Assembly (NCBI GenBank): GCA_963761035.1
Contig: CAVXFH010000002.1
Coordinates: forward strand, 2,294,001-2,358,000
Source: JARRQJ01 sp963761035
GTDB lineage: Bacteria > Pseudomonadota > Gammaproteobacteria > DRLM01
Reading direction: 5' to 3'
DNA: 64,000 bases
This document shows, one piece after another, positions 8,708-17,910 of this stretch (its first letter is position 1; every line of letters begins with the position of its first letter). The notes below the pieces were generated by a model that saw nothing but the letters and a program-made list of their open reading frames with translations, made no database searches and had not been told where the DNA came from. A program made the position numbers and the translations under genes.

Positions 8708-9631
8708 GTGAAGAAGCTTGTTTGCATCATAGGCACTGGACATTGCGGATCAACCCTGTTGGACCTGATCATAGGCAGCCACTCCGAGGCATTTTCACTG
8801 GGTGAATTACACGCGATAACTTCGCATATGGACAATCGCCGCGGCGCCTATCCGAGGATCTGCAGCGTCTGTCAGGGCAAATGCAGTTTCTGGAATGAGA
8901 AGGCATCATGGCCCTTGCTGCAACTATTTTATTCCCGGAAGAGTATGCTCCATAGGGCGGCGGGCAAAGGGGCGAGGCTGATTAAATCGCCCTATCATTT
9001 GTTATTCAAATGGAGCGGGAAGGATATCCTGGTCGATTCCAGCAAGCAGCCCAGCTGGTTCAGGACACAGCTTCGGCCTCAATATGCAATCAGCGGAATT
9101 ACACCATACCTGATATTTATTACCCGCGATGGGCGGGCAGTCGTCAATTCCTATTTGAGGAAGTATCCGGAGCGAGGCATTCAGACTATTACCGAGACTT
9201 GGATTAAACAGATCGACGTAATGAATAAGTTCTATGAGCAATTCGAACCTTCGCGGAAGATGAAAGTAAAGTATGAGGACCTTGCCTCCCAGCCGGAGGC
9301 TATTGCCGGATTGCTTTGTGAGTTTCTCGGGATAAAATATGAAAAGACGATGTTAACGTACTGGGTCAACGACCATCACCTGGTGGCGGGCAATGCCGGC
9401 ACGAATTCGCTGATTTGGAAATACCGTGAGATGTTTTCGGTGAAACTGAATGAAGACCGCCGCTGGTTAGACCTCAAGGAAATGGAAGCATATTTTGATA
9501 AGAACTACTACGATCAGATTGGTATGGGGATACGCCTGGATGAAAGGTGGCGGCAGGAGATTGGCGAGGATAGCTTGGCGAGTTTTGAAGCCCTTGCCGG
9601 GGATGTAAACCTGCCCTTCGTCTGGAAGTAA
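8708..9631 (+). CDS. PAPS-dependent sulfotransferase family protein
   Basis: The 307-residue protein carries both sulfotransferase signatures. The 5'-phosphosulfate loop is GTGHCGSTLLDLIIGSH near residues 10-26. The 3'-phosphate site is ITRDGRAVVNSYLRKYPE near residues 137-155, with the conserved Arg and Ser. These bind 3'-phosphoadenosine-5'-phosphosulfate, and the family transfers sulfate to hydroxyls or amines of carbohydrates. The position directly behind a glycosyltransferase suggests sulfation of the exopolysaccharide. No PAPS-synthesis genes are present in the window. The intergenic strip after it (9632-9752) has a small perfect hairpin at 9672-9686 (TAACCT/AGGTTA) but no T-run. Confidence 0.8.
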   Translation: MKKLVCIIGTGHCGSTLLDLIIGSHSEAFSLGELHAITSHMDNRRGAYPRICSVCQGKCSFWNEKASWPLLQLFYSRKSMLHRAAGKGARLIKSPYHLLFKWSGKDILVDSSKQPSWFRTQLRPQYAISGITPYLIFITRDGRAVVNSYLRKYPERGIQTITETWIKQIDVMNKFYEQFEPSRKMKVKYEDLASQPEAIAGLLCEFLGIKYEKTMLTYWVNDHHLVAGNAGTNSLIWKYREMFSVKLNEDRRWLDLKEMEAYFDKNYYDQIGMGIRLDERWRQEIGEDSLASFEALAGDVNLPFVWK

Positions 9632-9750
9632 TCGGCACCGCAGACGCGATCCGACTGGATATGATCTTGACTAACCTGAGAGGTTACCGGGTACTCAACT
9701 ACCTGGTTGTACTCCGCATTAATAAAGTGTACCGAAAACCTGCCGTTGCA

Positions 9751-11735
9751 CACTAGATTACGCTGCATACAGGCGCCGATAGAGGCGATATCCCATCATT
9801 GTTGTAGGCACGAACGGCGAAGCAGACGTTACTCCCTATCGGCAGGCGAAGATCGTTCCATGAATCGATGACTTTTCTCTGAGACGCCGCGGTAAAGCCC
9901 GCCGTGTTGACGGGAATATATGCCACTTCCGCGCTCACGTTGTCCGCGGTCAAACCATAATATACTATATAACCGTTTACGACATCGGCGCTGGGGTTCC
10001 ACGTCAGCGTCAGGGCGCGCGAGCCGGTATTGCCTAGATTCGAATTCAGGACGGCGGGGTGAAGATTAAGGGTAATGTCCTGTTTATAAAAAGGCGTCGT
10101 CGTATTCGTGAGCGAGAGCTCATTGTCGAGCAGCGACGCGATATCCCCAACCGAAATAGTGGTGTTGGGGACCATCAGGGTCATGGGATTTTGCATCAGT
10201 ACGGCGGTATCAATGCCCCCGATCGCCACGCCGGCGGCGGCATTATCAATGATACCGTCGCTTTGCAGGTCATAGGCCAGGTGCTCCAGGAGGGTGTTGG
10301 CGGCTTGCGCTAAATTGCCGGCGTCTGGGCTGGCAACGAGCCTGTCCTGGGGAATGACCTGTTTCGTCTGGCTGGGGCTGGACCACAGCAGTTTGGCGAC
10401 CGCGTTGCCTCCGCTTTCGTAATATTCCATTTTAATCGAATATTGCTGCCCGGCCACCAGCGCCAGCGTGGCACTGTCTTCCGTTACGCCATGATTCGTC
10501 CAGTTGTCGATCAGCAGCTGGCCATTCACCCACAGCCGCACGCCGTCATCGGAGTCCGTGTAGAACGTATAGGTTTCCGTGTAGGCGGGTTCAATCAGGC
10601 CCGACCAGCGGACCGAGAAACCGTTAACGCCCACACCGGGCGCCGGCACGCCGGTGCCCCAGTCAAAGTTGACGGTGGCATCGGTGCGGGTCAGGGCGGG
10701 ATTCGTCAAATTCACACTGTTGAAGTAGTCGGCCTTCAGACCGTTGCTACCTGAGAAAAGCCTGTCCTGAGGAATGACCTGTTTCGCCTGGCTGGGGCTG
10801 GACCACAGCAGCGTGGCGACCGCGTTACCTCCCTTTTCGTAATATTCCATTTTGATCGTATAATTTTGACCGGCCACCAGCGCCAGCGTGGCGCTGTCTT
10901 CCGTGGCGCCATGATCCGTCCAGTTGATCGATCAGCAGCTGGCCATTGACCCACAGCCGCACGCCGTCGTCGGAGTCCGTGTAGAACGTATAGGTTTCCG
11001 TGTAGGCGGGTTCAATCAGGCCCGACCAGCGGACCGAGAAACCGTCCGCGCCCACACCGGGCGCCGGCGCGCCGGTGCCCCAGTCAAAGTTGACGGTGGC
11101 ATCGGTGCGGGTCAGGGCGGGATTCGTCAAATTCACGCTGTTGAAGTACTCAGCCTTCAGACCGTTGCCCTGGGACACGGCCATCTGATAAATCATCGCG
11201 GACAGGGCTTCAATGGCGGCCCGGTACTCCGCGACCGCCTGCTGTTCGCCAAAGGTGGTGGTGTAATTATTAATGACCGGGGGCGTGGTAAACAGGTCGA
11301 TAGTCGGGGACATGCCAAAACCGAGGGTGGCGTTGATCTGGTTGGCGGCGCTTATCAGGGCATTTTGTACCGTGCCGTTTGCCGCGCCCACACCGGCTTC
11401 ACGACGCGCCATATAAAAGGCCAGGGTGGTCAGCGGCGTCGCATAGAGGGGACGACCGGTATCGAGCATCGTCTGGGAGATGACGGTGATCAGGGTGGTG
11501 ATGACCGGCGTCGTGCCCGTGTTCAGATCGGTGGCATTCGTACCGTCAATCACCATGACGAAAGGTGAGGGGAAGTTTTGCGGTATCTGCAGGCCGACGA
11601 TTTCGGCCTGGGCATTGGTGGAGGCCGTCGCCACCGGGGATTGGGGGTCGTAATAATCAACTTTACTGGTATCCAACGCATAGACACTGACCTTCGCAAA
11701 GGCCAGCGGACCTTTTACGCCGGCGCCTGAGATGA
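9751..11735 (-). repeat. Long inverted repeat, left arm (with 13221-14784)
   Basis: This arm is nearly identical to the right arm in inverted orientation. Over the first 270 or so encoded residues I see only one amino-acid difference (Asn versus Asp in the first PA14). The left arm is about 420 bases longer because it carries one more PA14 unit. Homology begins precisely after the leader, at TCATCTCAGG, and ends at the stop codon. Confidence 0.85.
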
Positions 11736-11886
11736 GATGTGAGCCTGACAGGGTTGCATAGAAGGAGTACGGCGAAGCAAGATTTGAGTTGGCCGAATTA
11801 TTCCCACCGCCCCCGCAAGCGCAGAGGAAAGCCGCCAGGATAAGCAATGCCACGGGTTGAATAGCGCCGCCATCGAATATTTTCAT
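9753..11886 (-). pseudogene. PA14/FN3 lipoprotein gene, left copy (two PA14 units, one frameshift)
   Basis: Read on the minus strand from ATG at 11886, the protein opens with a lipoprotein signal ending LCAC followed by GGGG. A conserved N-terminal module follows (GAGVKGPLAFAKVSVYAL, then ATPLTTLAFYMARREA). Two tandem PA14 domains (FSVRWSGLIEPAYTETYTFY, then DDGVRLWVNGQLLID) and a C-terminal fibronectin type III domain (LTLTWNPSADVVNGY) complete it. The frame is broken by one extra base at about 10926: compared with the right copy, GATCAACTGG replaces GATAACTGG. Joined, it would be about 710 residues. PA14 domains commonly bind carbohydrate, so a surface glycan-binding role is inferred. It is either a pseudogene or a sequencing artefact. 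An upstream in-frame ATG at 11907 is less likely because it precedes the signal peptide by seven odd residues. Confidence 0.8.
10325..11166 (-). repeat. Tandem PA14-encoding units, about 420 bp period
   Basis: Two direct copies occupy about 10746-11166 and 10325-10745, each starting with the codons for NGLKA and running through the VIPQDRL segment. The period is 421 with the extra base at 10926 and 420, or 140 codons, without it. The right-hand paralogue has only one unit, so the array has expanded or contracted by exactly one domain. Confidence 0.8.
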
Positions 11887-13012
11887 TTGGAAATAACCAC
11901 AGCACAATAGTTGCCTTGCGCATGTATAGTCGTCATTTCCAGGAAAAATATGAGAGCAGTATCAAAAAAAACCGGGATGTCATCTTGAATTGCGTGCGTG
12001 ATTGACCCGCATTGCTTTAATTTCCGCATTATGAAAAAAGTACTCCATTGTGAATTACCACGATGACAAAGCCATTAAGCGGGCGAACACTCATGGAACG
12101 GGACTTGTCAGAACACGATAGAGAAAATAGAAAGGGGTAATCTGAATTTGCAATTTCACGTCCACCAAGTAGCATCTCTTCAAAAGGTAAAACCCAAAGT
12201 GCATCCGCGATCTTAAGGCAATTATCAGGCCAATATAATTAATATACTGTACATCAATAACTTAATATCTGAGCGAAATATAGATCGCCAATATATGTCT
12301 TCAATCAGAGACGCAATAAACATCATTTCTTATAAGTATATGATTCTATATATTTAGTGATGTATCTCATTAACGACGACACATCTAATCTTGCTTTTAT
12401 AATCAATGCCGCAAAAAAGTGGACCCGGATCACCTGTGCGACGCAGATATGCGAGGTGAAAACAACGCGGCTATGTCAATGCGCTTCAAGTGACTCACCT
12501 TGTAAAGCGGGCCAACGTAATAGAGGGAATGTTGTTGTCCCTATTTAGAGACAGATAAAAAGGAGAAATCGGTGATTCGTGTTTTTGGCCACGCCCTGAG
12601 CGCAGATATGTCGCGTTCCGATAGTTTATCACTGCCCAAAATCCGCAAAAGGTCGCGCCATACGATGATTTGTCGTTACTCGCGAACCTCTCGCTTAGCA
12701 GGCGATAACAAATCAACCCAATACATCAACCTTCACTATTAAAGACTGCACCTAATAAATAACCGTTCGCCGCGATTATTTCAGTAAGAGATCCTCCATG
12801 AAAGGCATGGGGCCGATCCGATTTGACGCCCCTTAGGTTATTGGGGCTTCTCCCTTACCTGCCTGAAATCTTGTGATTTTGCTCACAAACATCAATTTTG
12901 ACCACTGTCTCGCGGAGAGGAAATCTCCGATCCTTGACCCCGCTCTCATACTTCACGCCGCGAAGCCACGACCATACACGCACAAGAAATCTATCGTGCT
13001 GAGGTCATTGCC
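11887..13012. other. Divergent spacer between the two PA14 lipoprotein genes
   Basis: About 1.1 kb of AT-rich DNA lies between the divergent start codons. I find no convincing gene; short frames at 12357-12548 and 12495-12716 lack ribosome sites and recognisable features. The segment must hold the promoters of both lipoprotein genes. A GCCCC/GGGGC hairpin with a 10-base loop lies at 12828-12847 and a CRP-type palindrome at 12871-12888. The unique DNA between the inverted repeat arms is 11736-13220. Confidence 0.6.
12871..12888. promoter_or_regulatory. CRP/Vfr/Clp-type operator palindrome
   Basis: TTGTGATTTTGCTCACAA contains the full TGTGA-N6-TCACA consensus with one further flanking pair, a perfect 6+6 inverted repeat. 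It is centred about 133 bases before the GTG start of the right PA14 lipoprotein. CRP-family regulators bind this motif and control surface polysaccharide genes in several gammaproteobacteria. The regulator is not in the window. I saw no second equally good site elsewhere in the intergenic DNA. Confidence 0.6.
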
Positions 13013-14783
13013 GTGGAACACAAGAGCTCATTTATTGGTACGCTAATTGCTAATATAAAACCCATGATATGGATTTTTGCATCTGGTTTACTCTGTGCTT
13101 GCGGTGGGGGTGGGAACAATGCTACCGGCACGAATGCCTCGTCAGTGGGACCTGATATTTCCGGCTCTCCATTAAATACGGTCATCTCTACTCCATCTAA
13201 CACTGATATCGCTAATACTGTCATCTCAGGCGCCGGCGTAAAAGGTCCGCTGGCCTTTGCGAAGGTCAGTGTCTATGCGTTGGATACCAGTAAAGTTGAT
13301 TATTACGACCCCCAATCCCCGGTGGCGACGGCCTCCACCAATGCCCAGGCCGAAATCGTCGGCCTGCAGATACCGCAAAACTTCCCCTCACCTTTCGTCA
13401 TGGTGATTGACGGTACGAATGCCACCGATCTGAACACGGGCACGACGCCGGTCATCACCACCCTGATCACCGTCATCTCCCAGACGATGCTCGATACCGG
13501 TCGTCCCCTCTATGCGACGCCGCTGACCACCCTGGCCTTTTATATGGCGCGTCGTGAAGCCGGTGTGGGCGCGGCAAACGGCACGGTACAAAATGCCCTG
13601 ATAAGCGCCGCCAACCAGATCAACGCCACCCTCGGTTTTGGCATGTCCCCGACTATCGACCTGTTTACCACGCCCCCGGTCATTAATAATTACACCACCA
13701 CCTTTGGCGAACAGCAGGCGGTCGCGGAGTACCGGGCCGCCATTGAAGCCCTGTCCGCGATGATTTATCAGATGGCCGTGTCCCAGGGCAACGGTCTGAA
13801 GGCTGAGTACTTCAACAGCGTGGATTTGACGAATCCCGCCCTGACCCGCACCGATGCCACCGTCAACTTTGACTGGGGCACCGGCGCGCCGGCGCCCGGT
13901 GTGGGCGCGGACGGTTTCTCGGTCCGCTGGTCGGGCCTGATTGAACCCGCCTACACGGAAACCTATACGTTCTACACGGATTCCGACGACGGCGTGCGCT
14001 TGTGGGTCAATGGCCAGCTGCTGATCGATAACTGGACGGATCATGGCGCCACGGAAGACAGCGCCACGCTGGCGCTGGTGGCCGGGCAAAAATATACGAT
14101 CAAAATGGAATATTACGACAGTAGCTGGCAATGCGGTCGCCAAGCTGCTGTGGTCCAGCCCCAGCCAGGCGAAACAGGTCATTCCCCAGGACAGGCTCGT
14201 TGCCAGCCCAGACGCCGGCAATTTAGCGCAAGCCGCCAACACCCTCCTGGCGCACCTGGCCTATGACCTGCAAAGCGACGGTATCATTGATAATGCCGCC
14301 GCCGGCGTCGCGATCGGGGGCATTGATACTGCCGTATTGACGCAAAATCCCATGACCCTGGTGGTCCCCAACACCACTATTTCGGTTGGGGATATCGCGT
14401 CGCTGCTCGACAATGAGCTCTCGCTCACGAATACGACGACGCCTTTTTATAAACAGGACATTACCCTTAATCTTCACCCCGCCGTCCTGAATTCGAATCT
14501 AGGCAATACCGGCTCGCGCGCCCTGACGCTGACGTGGAACCCCAGCGCCGATGTCGTAAACGGTTATATACTATATTATGGTTTGACCGCGGACACCGTG
14601 AGCACGGAAGTGGCGGATATCCCCGTCAACACGGCGGGCTTTGCCGCGGCGTCTCCGAGTAAAGTCATCGATTCATGGAACGATCTTCGCCTGCCGATAG
14701 GGAGTAACGTCTGCTTCGCCGTTCGCGCCTACAACAGCGATGGGATCTCACCCCCATCAACGCCTGTATGTAGCGTAATCTAG
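13013..14783 (+). pseudogene. PA14/FN3 lipoprotein gene, right copy (one PA14 unit, one frameshift)
   Basis: From a GTG at 13013 the protein has a basic n-region, a hydrophobic core and the lipobox LLCAC followed by GGGG. Its leader and first 45 or so residues are unrelated to the left copy. It then becomes nearly identical: N-terminal module, a single PA14, a linker, and FN3 to the TAG at 14783. One extra base in the PA14 end (around 14130) breaks the frame. Restoring it gives YYDSSGNAVAKLLWSS, matching the sister domain. Reconstructed length is about 590 residues. The frameshift differs in place from the one in the left copy, so the two were not duplicated in broken form. A surface-anchored glycan-binding function is inferred. 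Confidence 0.8.
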
Positions 14784-14784
14784 A
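13221..14784 (+). repeat. Long inverted repeat, right arm (with 9751-11735)
   Basis: This is the inverted partner of the left arm, starting at TCATCTCAGG and ending at the stop codon. The sequences diverge immediately outside these limits on both sides. The 1485 bases between the arms contain both promoters and both leader-encoding segments. Confidence 0.85.
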
Positions 14785-14837
14785 GAAACCGAATCGACTA
14801 TCACGACAAAGTTAGCATTAGTTATTTAGAGGTATTT

Positions 14838-16019
14838 ATGCTGAAAATAATCATTCGACGGACTTGTACGAAGCATTTAAAAAATGCACGCCTTGCGCTG
14901 AGCGCATTATTGGGATTAATGATGTCGATGGCCATACAGGCCGCACCGCCATCTGCGCCAGGTGGCTTATGCATCACAAATTCCAGTGGCCAGGTTACAT
15001 GTCCACAAGGCAATTCGGTGAGTGCAACGGGAGGGGGTAATGGTGCCACGTCGACAGGCATTATTGCCCCAAGCAGAATTGCAGATCCTCGAAATAATTT
15101 TCATCCGGGATATTATATGTTGGTTGGGGCTCGTGATGGAGTGGAAACTTTTAACATTATCAAGAACAATCCTGATTTTTTAGGCGTAAAAAAAATCTAT
15201 GCATGGACGGATATAGAGAAAGCAGAAGGTGTGTATGACTTTTCTCAAATTGAGCAAGATCTCGCATATCTGCAATCCATCGGTAAACGTTTGTGGATCA
15301 ATCCTGAATACACACAATGGGGTTCCTCTTCACCACCAAGAGTTCCATCCTACATGTGGAAAGATCCAAAATACGGCGGACAAGCTCCGTACTATGGTGC
15401 GTACCAAAATCCCGTAGGTACGGGCGCGTGGCGGCCAGTTATTTGGAATACCTACGTGCAAAGCAGATTAGTTGCATTTTACACGGCTCTTGGGAAACGC
15501 TTTAATAACGAACCGTACATTGAAGGGATCACCCTCGGCGAGACGAGTATGCCTGTTGGTCCGGGATATACTGCCGGAGGAGTAGAAAATGCATTTAAAA
15601 GTATCGCCTTGGCGACTAAGAATGCGTTTCCCAATAAGGTCATATTTAGTTATCCAAACTGGGGGCCACCCGACCCTGTTCTATTCAGTCAGTGGCTTGC
15701 GGCAAATGGCATTGGCCTTGGAGAGCCGGATGTGGTGATCAACCCATCTAATCCAGAGGTTTATGCATTAGAGAAAACATATCACAATGTGATCCCTACA
15801 GGCCCTGACGTCCAATGGGATAATTATGAGAGGTGCTGTAATGCATCTGGAATCAACTTTACATCCGCTGAGATATTAGACTGGACAGTAAACACCACCA
15901 ATCCTTGGTACATGATGTGGGAACATCGGGAACCTTATTTTACAAAAGATGTGATACCCGCGATTCACAATTATGGGCCTCTACCGGCAGCGCGAGATTT
16001 CTACAATACGCTCAAATAA
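14838..16019 (+). CDS. Secreted glycoside-hydrolase-like TIM-barrel protein
   Basis: The 393-residue protein has a long Sec signal: a basic n-region, a hydrophobic stretch ALSALLGLMMSMA, and a likely cut after AIQA near residue 37. A Gly/Ser-rich linker follows, then a domain with a (beta/alpha)8-like pattern. YAWTDIEKAEGVYDFSQI resembles strands of GH5/GH42-type hydrolases, ITLGETSMP near residue 233 offers a candidate acid/base Glu, and MMWEHREPYF near residue 359 a candidate second Glu. I cannot assign a numbered family. It lies 54 bases after the PA14 lipoprotein and has lower GC. A role in trimming or degrading the surface polysaccharide is inferred. Confidence 0.6.
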   Translation: MLKIIIRRTCTKHLKNARLALSALLGLMMSMAIQAAPPSAPGGLCITNSSGQVTCPQGNSVSATGGGNGATSTGIIAPSRIADPRNNFHPGYYMLVGARDGVETFNIIKNNPDFLGVKKIYAWTDIEKAEGVYDFSQIEQDLAYLQSIGKRLWINPEYTQWGSSSPPRVPSYMWKDPKYGGQAPYYGAYQNPVGTGAWRPVIWNTYVQSRLVAFYTALGKRFNNEPYIEGITLGETSMPVGPGYTAGGVENAFKSIALATKNAFPNKVIFSYPNWGPPDPVLFSQWLAANGIGLGEPDVVINPSNPEVYALEKTYHNVIPTGPDVQWDNYERCCNASGINFTSAEILDWTVNTTNPWYMMWEHREPYFTKDVIPAIHNYGPLPAARDFYNTLK

Positions 16020-16238
16020 CATGCGCACGATTCTTACTGCTGATACATCATAAATAAACGAGGTAATTCCCGAATTTGCTGGGGAAGTGTCGAGCTTTGG
16101 CATAAACAGTGGTCAATGTGATGTATCGTCCAGACCAGTCCGCCAGAAGCACATCTTGCCTTCCTGGCGTAAGCTTCCCCCAAAATAGGACGACTCATGA
16201 GTTAGCACTTTCTGGCAAGATACAACCAGGAGGCGCAC

Positions 16239-16505
16239 ATGAGGAATTCGAAATTCACCGAGACGCAGATTATCTCGATACTGAAAGAGGCAGATGCCGG
16301 TATAGCCGTCAATGAGGTCTGTCGTAAGCACGGCATCAGCTCGCCGACCTACTACAAGTGGAAGGCGAAGTACGGCGGGCTGGATGCCTCGGAGCTGAAA
16401 CGGATCAAGGAGCTTGAAGCAGAAAACGCTAGGCTTAAGCGGATGTATGCGGACAAGTCCATGGAGGTGGACGCGCTGAAGGATCTGATCGAAAAAAAAC
16501 TCTAG
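16239..16505 (+). CDS. IS3-family transposase OrfA
   Basis: The 88-residue protein has a helix-turn-helix (FTETQIISILKEADAG, then VCRKHGISSPTYYKWKAKYGG) followed by a leucine-zipper-like coiled coil to the C-terminus. It ends immediately after a run of eight A residues (16492-16499), the A6G/A7-type slippery site used for -1 frameshifting to make the OrfAB transposase. A ribosome site AGGAGG lies about 6 bases before the ATG. Confidence 0.9.
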   Translation: MRNSKFTETQIISILKEADAGIAVNEVCRKHGISSPTYYKWKAKYGGLDASELKRIKELEAENARLKRMYADKSMEVDALKDLIEKKL

Positions 16506-16510
16506 GGCCG

Positions 16511-17350
16511 GTGCGCAGGCGCGAGGCGATAGATTTTCTGGTCAACGAATACGGGCTTTCGATACAACGGGCCTGTGACGCGGTGGGGTTATCGCGATCG
16601 ACCTGGTACCGGCCACGAGTGGACTGGCGCGAACGGGATGCGGCGCCCATTGCGGCACTCAGCGGGCTGGCGGAGACCAAGCCGGGCTTGGGATTCTGGA
16701 AATTGTACGACCGGCTGAGGCGCGCCGGTCACTCTTGGAACCACAAGCGAATGTATCGGATTTACTGTGCGTTACGGTTGAATCGGCGCAATCGGAGCAA
16801 AAAGCGGGTACCGACGCGGCATCCTCAGCCGCTGGCCGTGCCCAGGCGGCCGGACCAAGTCTGGTCAGCGGATTTCATGAGCGATGCGTTGTATCGCGGC
16901 AGCCGGTTCCGGACATTCAATGTGCTGGATGATTTTAATCGTGAGGCGCTGGCCATCGAAATCGACACGTCTCTGACCAGTCAGCGTCTGGTCAGGGTGT
17001 TTGAGCGGCTGCGGACTGAGCGGGGGCTGCCGGACCGGTTGCGCACTGACAACGGCCCGGAGTTTCTCGGCACCGAGTTTACCGAGTGGTGTATGGACCA
17101 TGGCATCACGATCGATTACATAGAGCCGGGTAAGCCGAACCAGAATGCCTATATAGAACGGTTCAACCGATCTTATCGAACGGAGGTGCTGGATGTGTAT
17201 TTGTTCAAGAGTCTGGATGAGGTGCGGGAGATCACTTGGGCATGGATGCAGGAATACAATGAGGTTCGGGGACATGATTCGCTGGGCAAGCTGACCCCGA
17301 TTGAGTTTTATGAGAAGGCTAGAGTGTCTACTTTTGAGCTGTCCACTTGA
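16511..17350 (+). CDS. IS3-family transposase OrfB (DDE catalytic part)
   Basis: OrfB lies in the -1 frame relative to OrfA and is open through the slippery A-run, so it is likely made as an OrfAB fusion. The HTH_21-like region (WKLYDRLRRAGHSWNHKRMYRIY) precedes the integrase core. The DDE triad is visible as WSADFMSD, RTDNGPEF and NAYIERFNR, spaced as in the family. Length (279 residues from the GTG) is normal and the frame is intact, so the element may still be active. Confidence 0.9.
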   Translation: MRRREAIDFLVNEYGLSIQRACDAVGLSRSTWYRPRVDWRERDAAPIAALSGLAETKPGLGFWKLYDRLRRAGHSWNHKRMYRIYCALRLNRRNRSKKRVPTRHPQPLAVPRRPDQVWSADFMSDALYRGSRFRTFNVLDDFNREALAIEIDTSLTSQRLVRVFERLRTERGLPDRLRTDNGPEFLGTEFTEWCMDHGITIDYIEPGKPNQNAYIERFNRSYRTEVLDVYLFKSLDEVREITWAWMQEYNEVRGHDSLGKLTPIEFYEKARVSTFELST

Positions 17351-17363
17351 CGGGGAAGCTTAC

Positions 17364-17586
17364 GATACGACTGGAGCATATCCAGCCCGGTAAGCCGCAG
17401 CAGAATGCTTATGTTGAACGCTACAATCGAACAGTTCGCTATGACTGGCTTGGGCAATATCTATTTTCTACAATTAGTGAAGTGCAGGATTTTGCCACCC
17501 GCTGGCTTTGGACATACAATCACGAACGCCCCAACACGGGCCTGGGAGGCATCACCCCAAAACAGAAGTTGATTCTCGTAGCCTAG
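17364..17586 (+). pseudogene. C-terminal remnant of a second IS3-type transposase
   Basis: This fragment encodes IQPGKPQQNAYVERYNRTVR, then an FATRWLWTYNHERPNTGL region, which is the last part of an IS3-type DDE transposase including the catalytic Glu. It is clearly different from the adjacent OrfB, and everything upstream of it is missing. It begins exactly at the right end of the complete IS, so that insertion or an associated deletion probably truncated it. A matching end sequence of the older element may lie just after 17586. Confidence 0.75.
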
Positions 17587-17910
17587 GCTCTACTTCTGAA
17601 CGCCGCTATAAATGGGGGGATTACCGGGGATTACCCGGCTACTTGTGAAACGTCAAAAAATACATGCAGAATGATTTTATAAAAGAGCTCACAATATCGT
17701 TGGGGATGTGGTGATTTGGCCTTTGTTTTTTGTATTCGGTGCAGTGAATAGTATGGGAAATTTCTCAATCCCCTTGGCTTCCGAGGTTGAGAAAAGTTCA
17801 AGCATGAGCCTTACCTCCTAAGGCTTTAATTGTTAGTTCGCACTTTCATCAAAACCGGTAACCCTCTCTTTTTCAAGTTAGGTGTCAAATCAAGCCCGAA
17901 CTTCTACGAA
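17587..17910. other. Intergenic, no gene seen
   Basis: This is AT-rich DNA after the IS remnant and before the 3' end of the minus-strand glycosyltransferase. No supportable gene, RNA or repeat is visible. It may contain terminal sequence of the truncated IS near 17590-17640. Confidence 0.4.

Larger units (their letters stand above)
16169..17363 (+). mobile_element. Complete IS3-family insertion sequence
   Basis: The element is about 1195 bp, bounded by imperfect terminal inverted repeats: GTAAGCTTCCCC at 16169-16180 and its complement GGGGAAGCTTAC at 17352-17363, with further matching inside. It carries the overlapping orfA and orfB arrangement typical of IS3. I see no clear short direct repeat flanking it (TGGC on the left, GATA on the right). 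It abuts a remnant of a different IS3-type transposase, so it may have landed in, or recombined with, an older element. Confidence 0.8.

Noticed and set aside
12357..12716. Short frames in the spacer between the PA14 genes, considered as IS relics or small proteins
   Set aside because: No ribosome sites and no recognisable motif. The resemblance to transposase tails was too weak to support.
13388..14242. A 284-residue minus-strand frame and its twin at 10924-11568 (plus)
   Set aside because: Both are antisense shadows of the PA14 lipoprotein bodies. Their mutual similarity only reflects the inverted repeat.
9751..14784. The inverted lipoprotein pair as a composite transposon or integron
   Set aside because: No transposase, integrase or terminal repeats bound the pair. 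The arms are the genes themselves.
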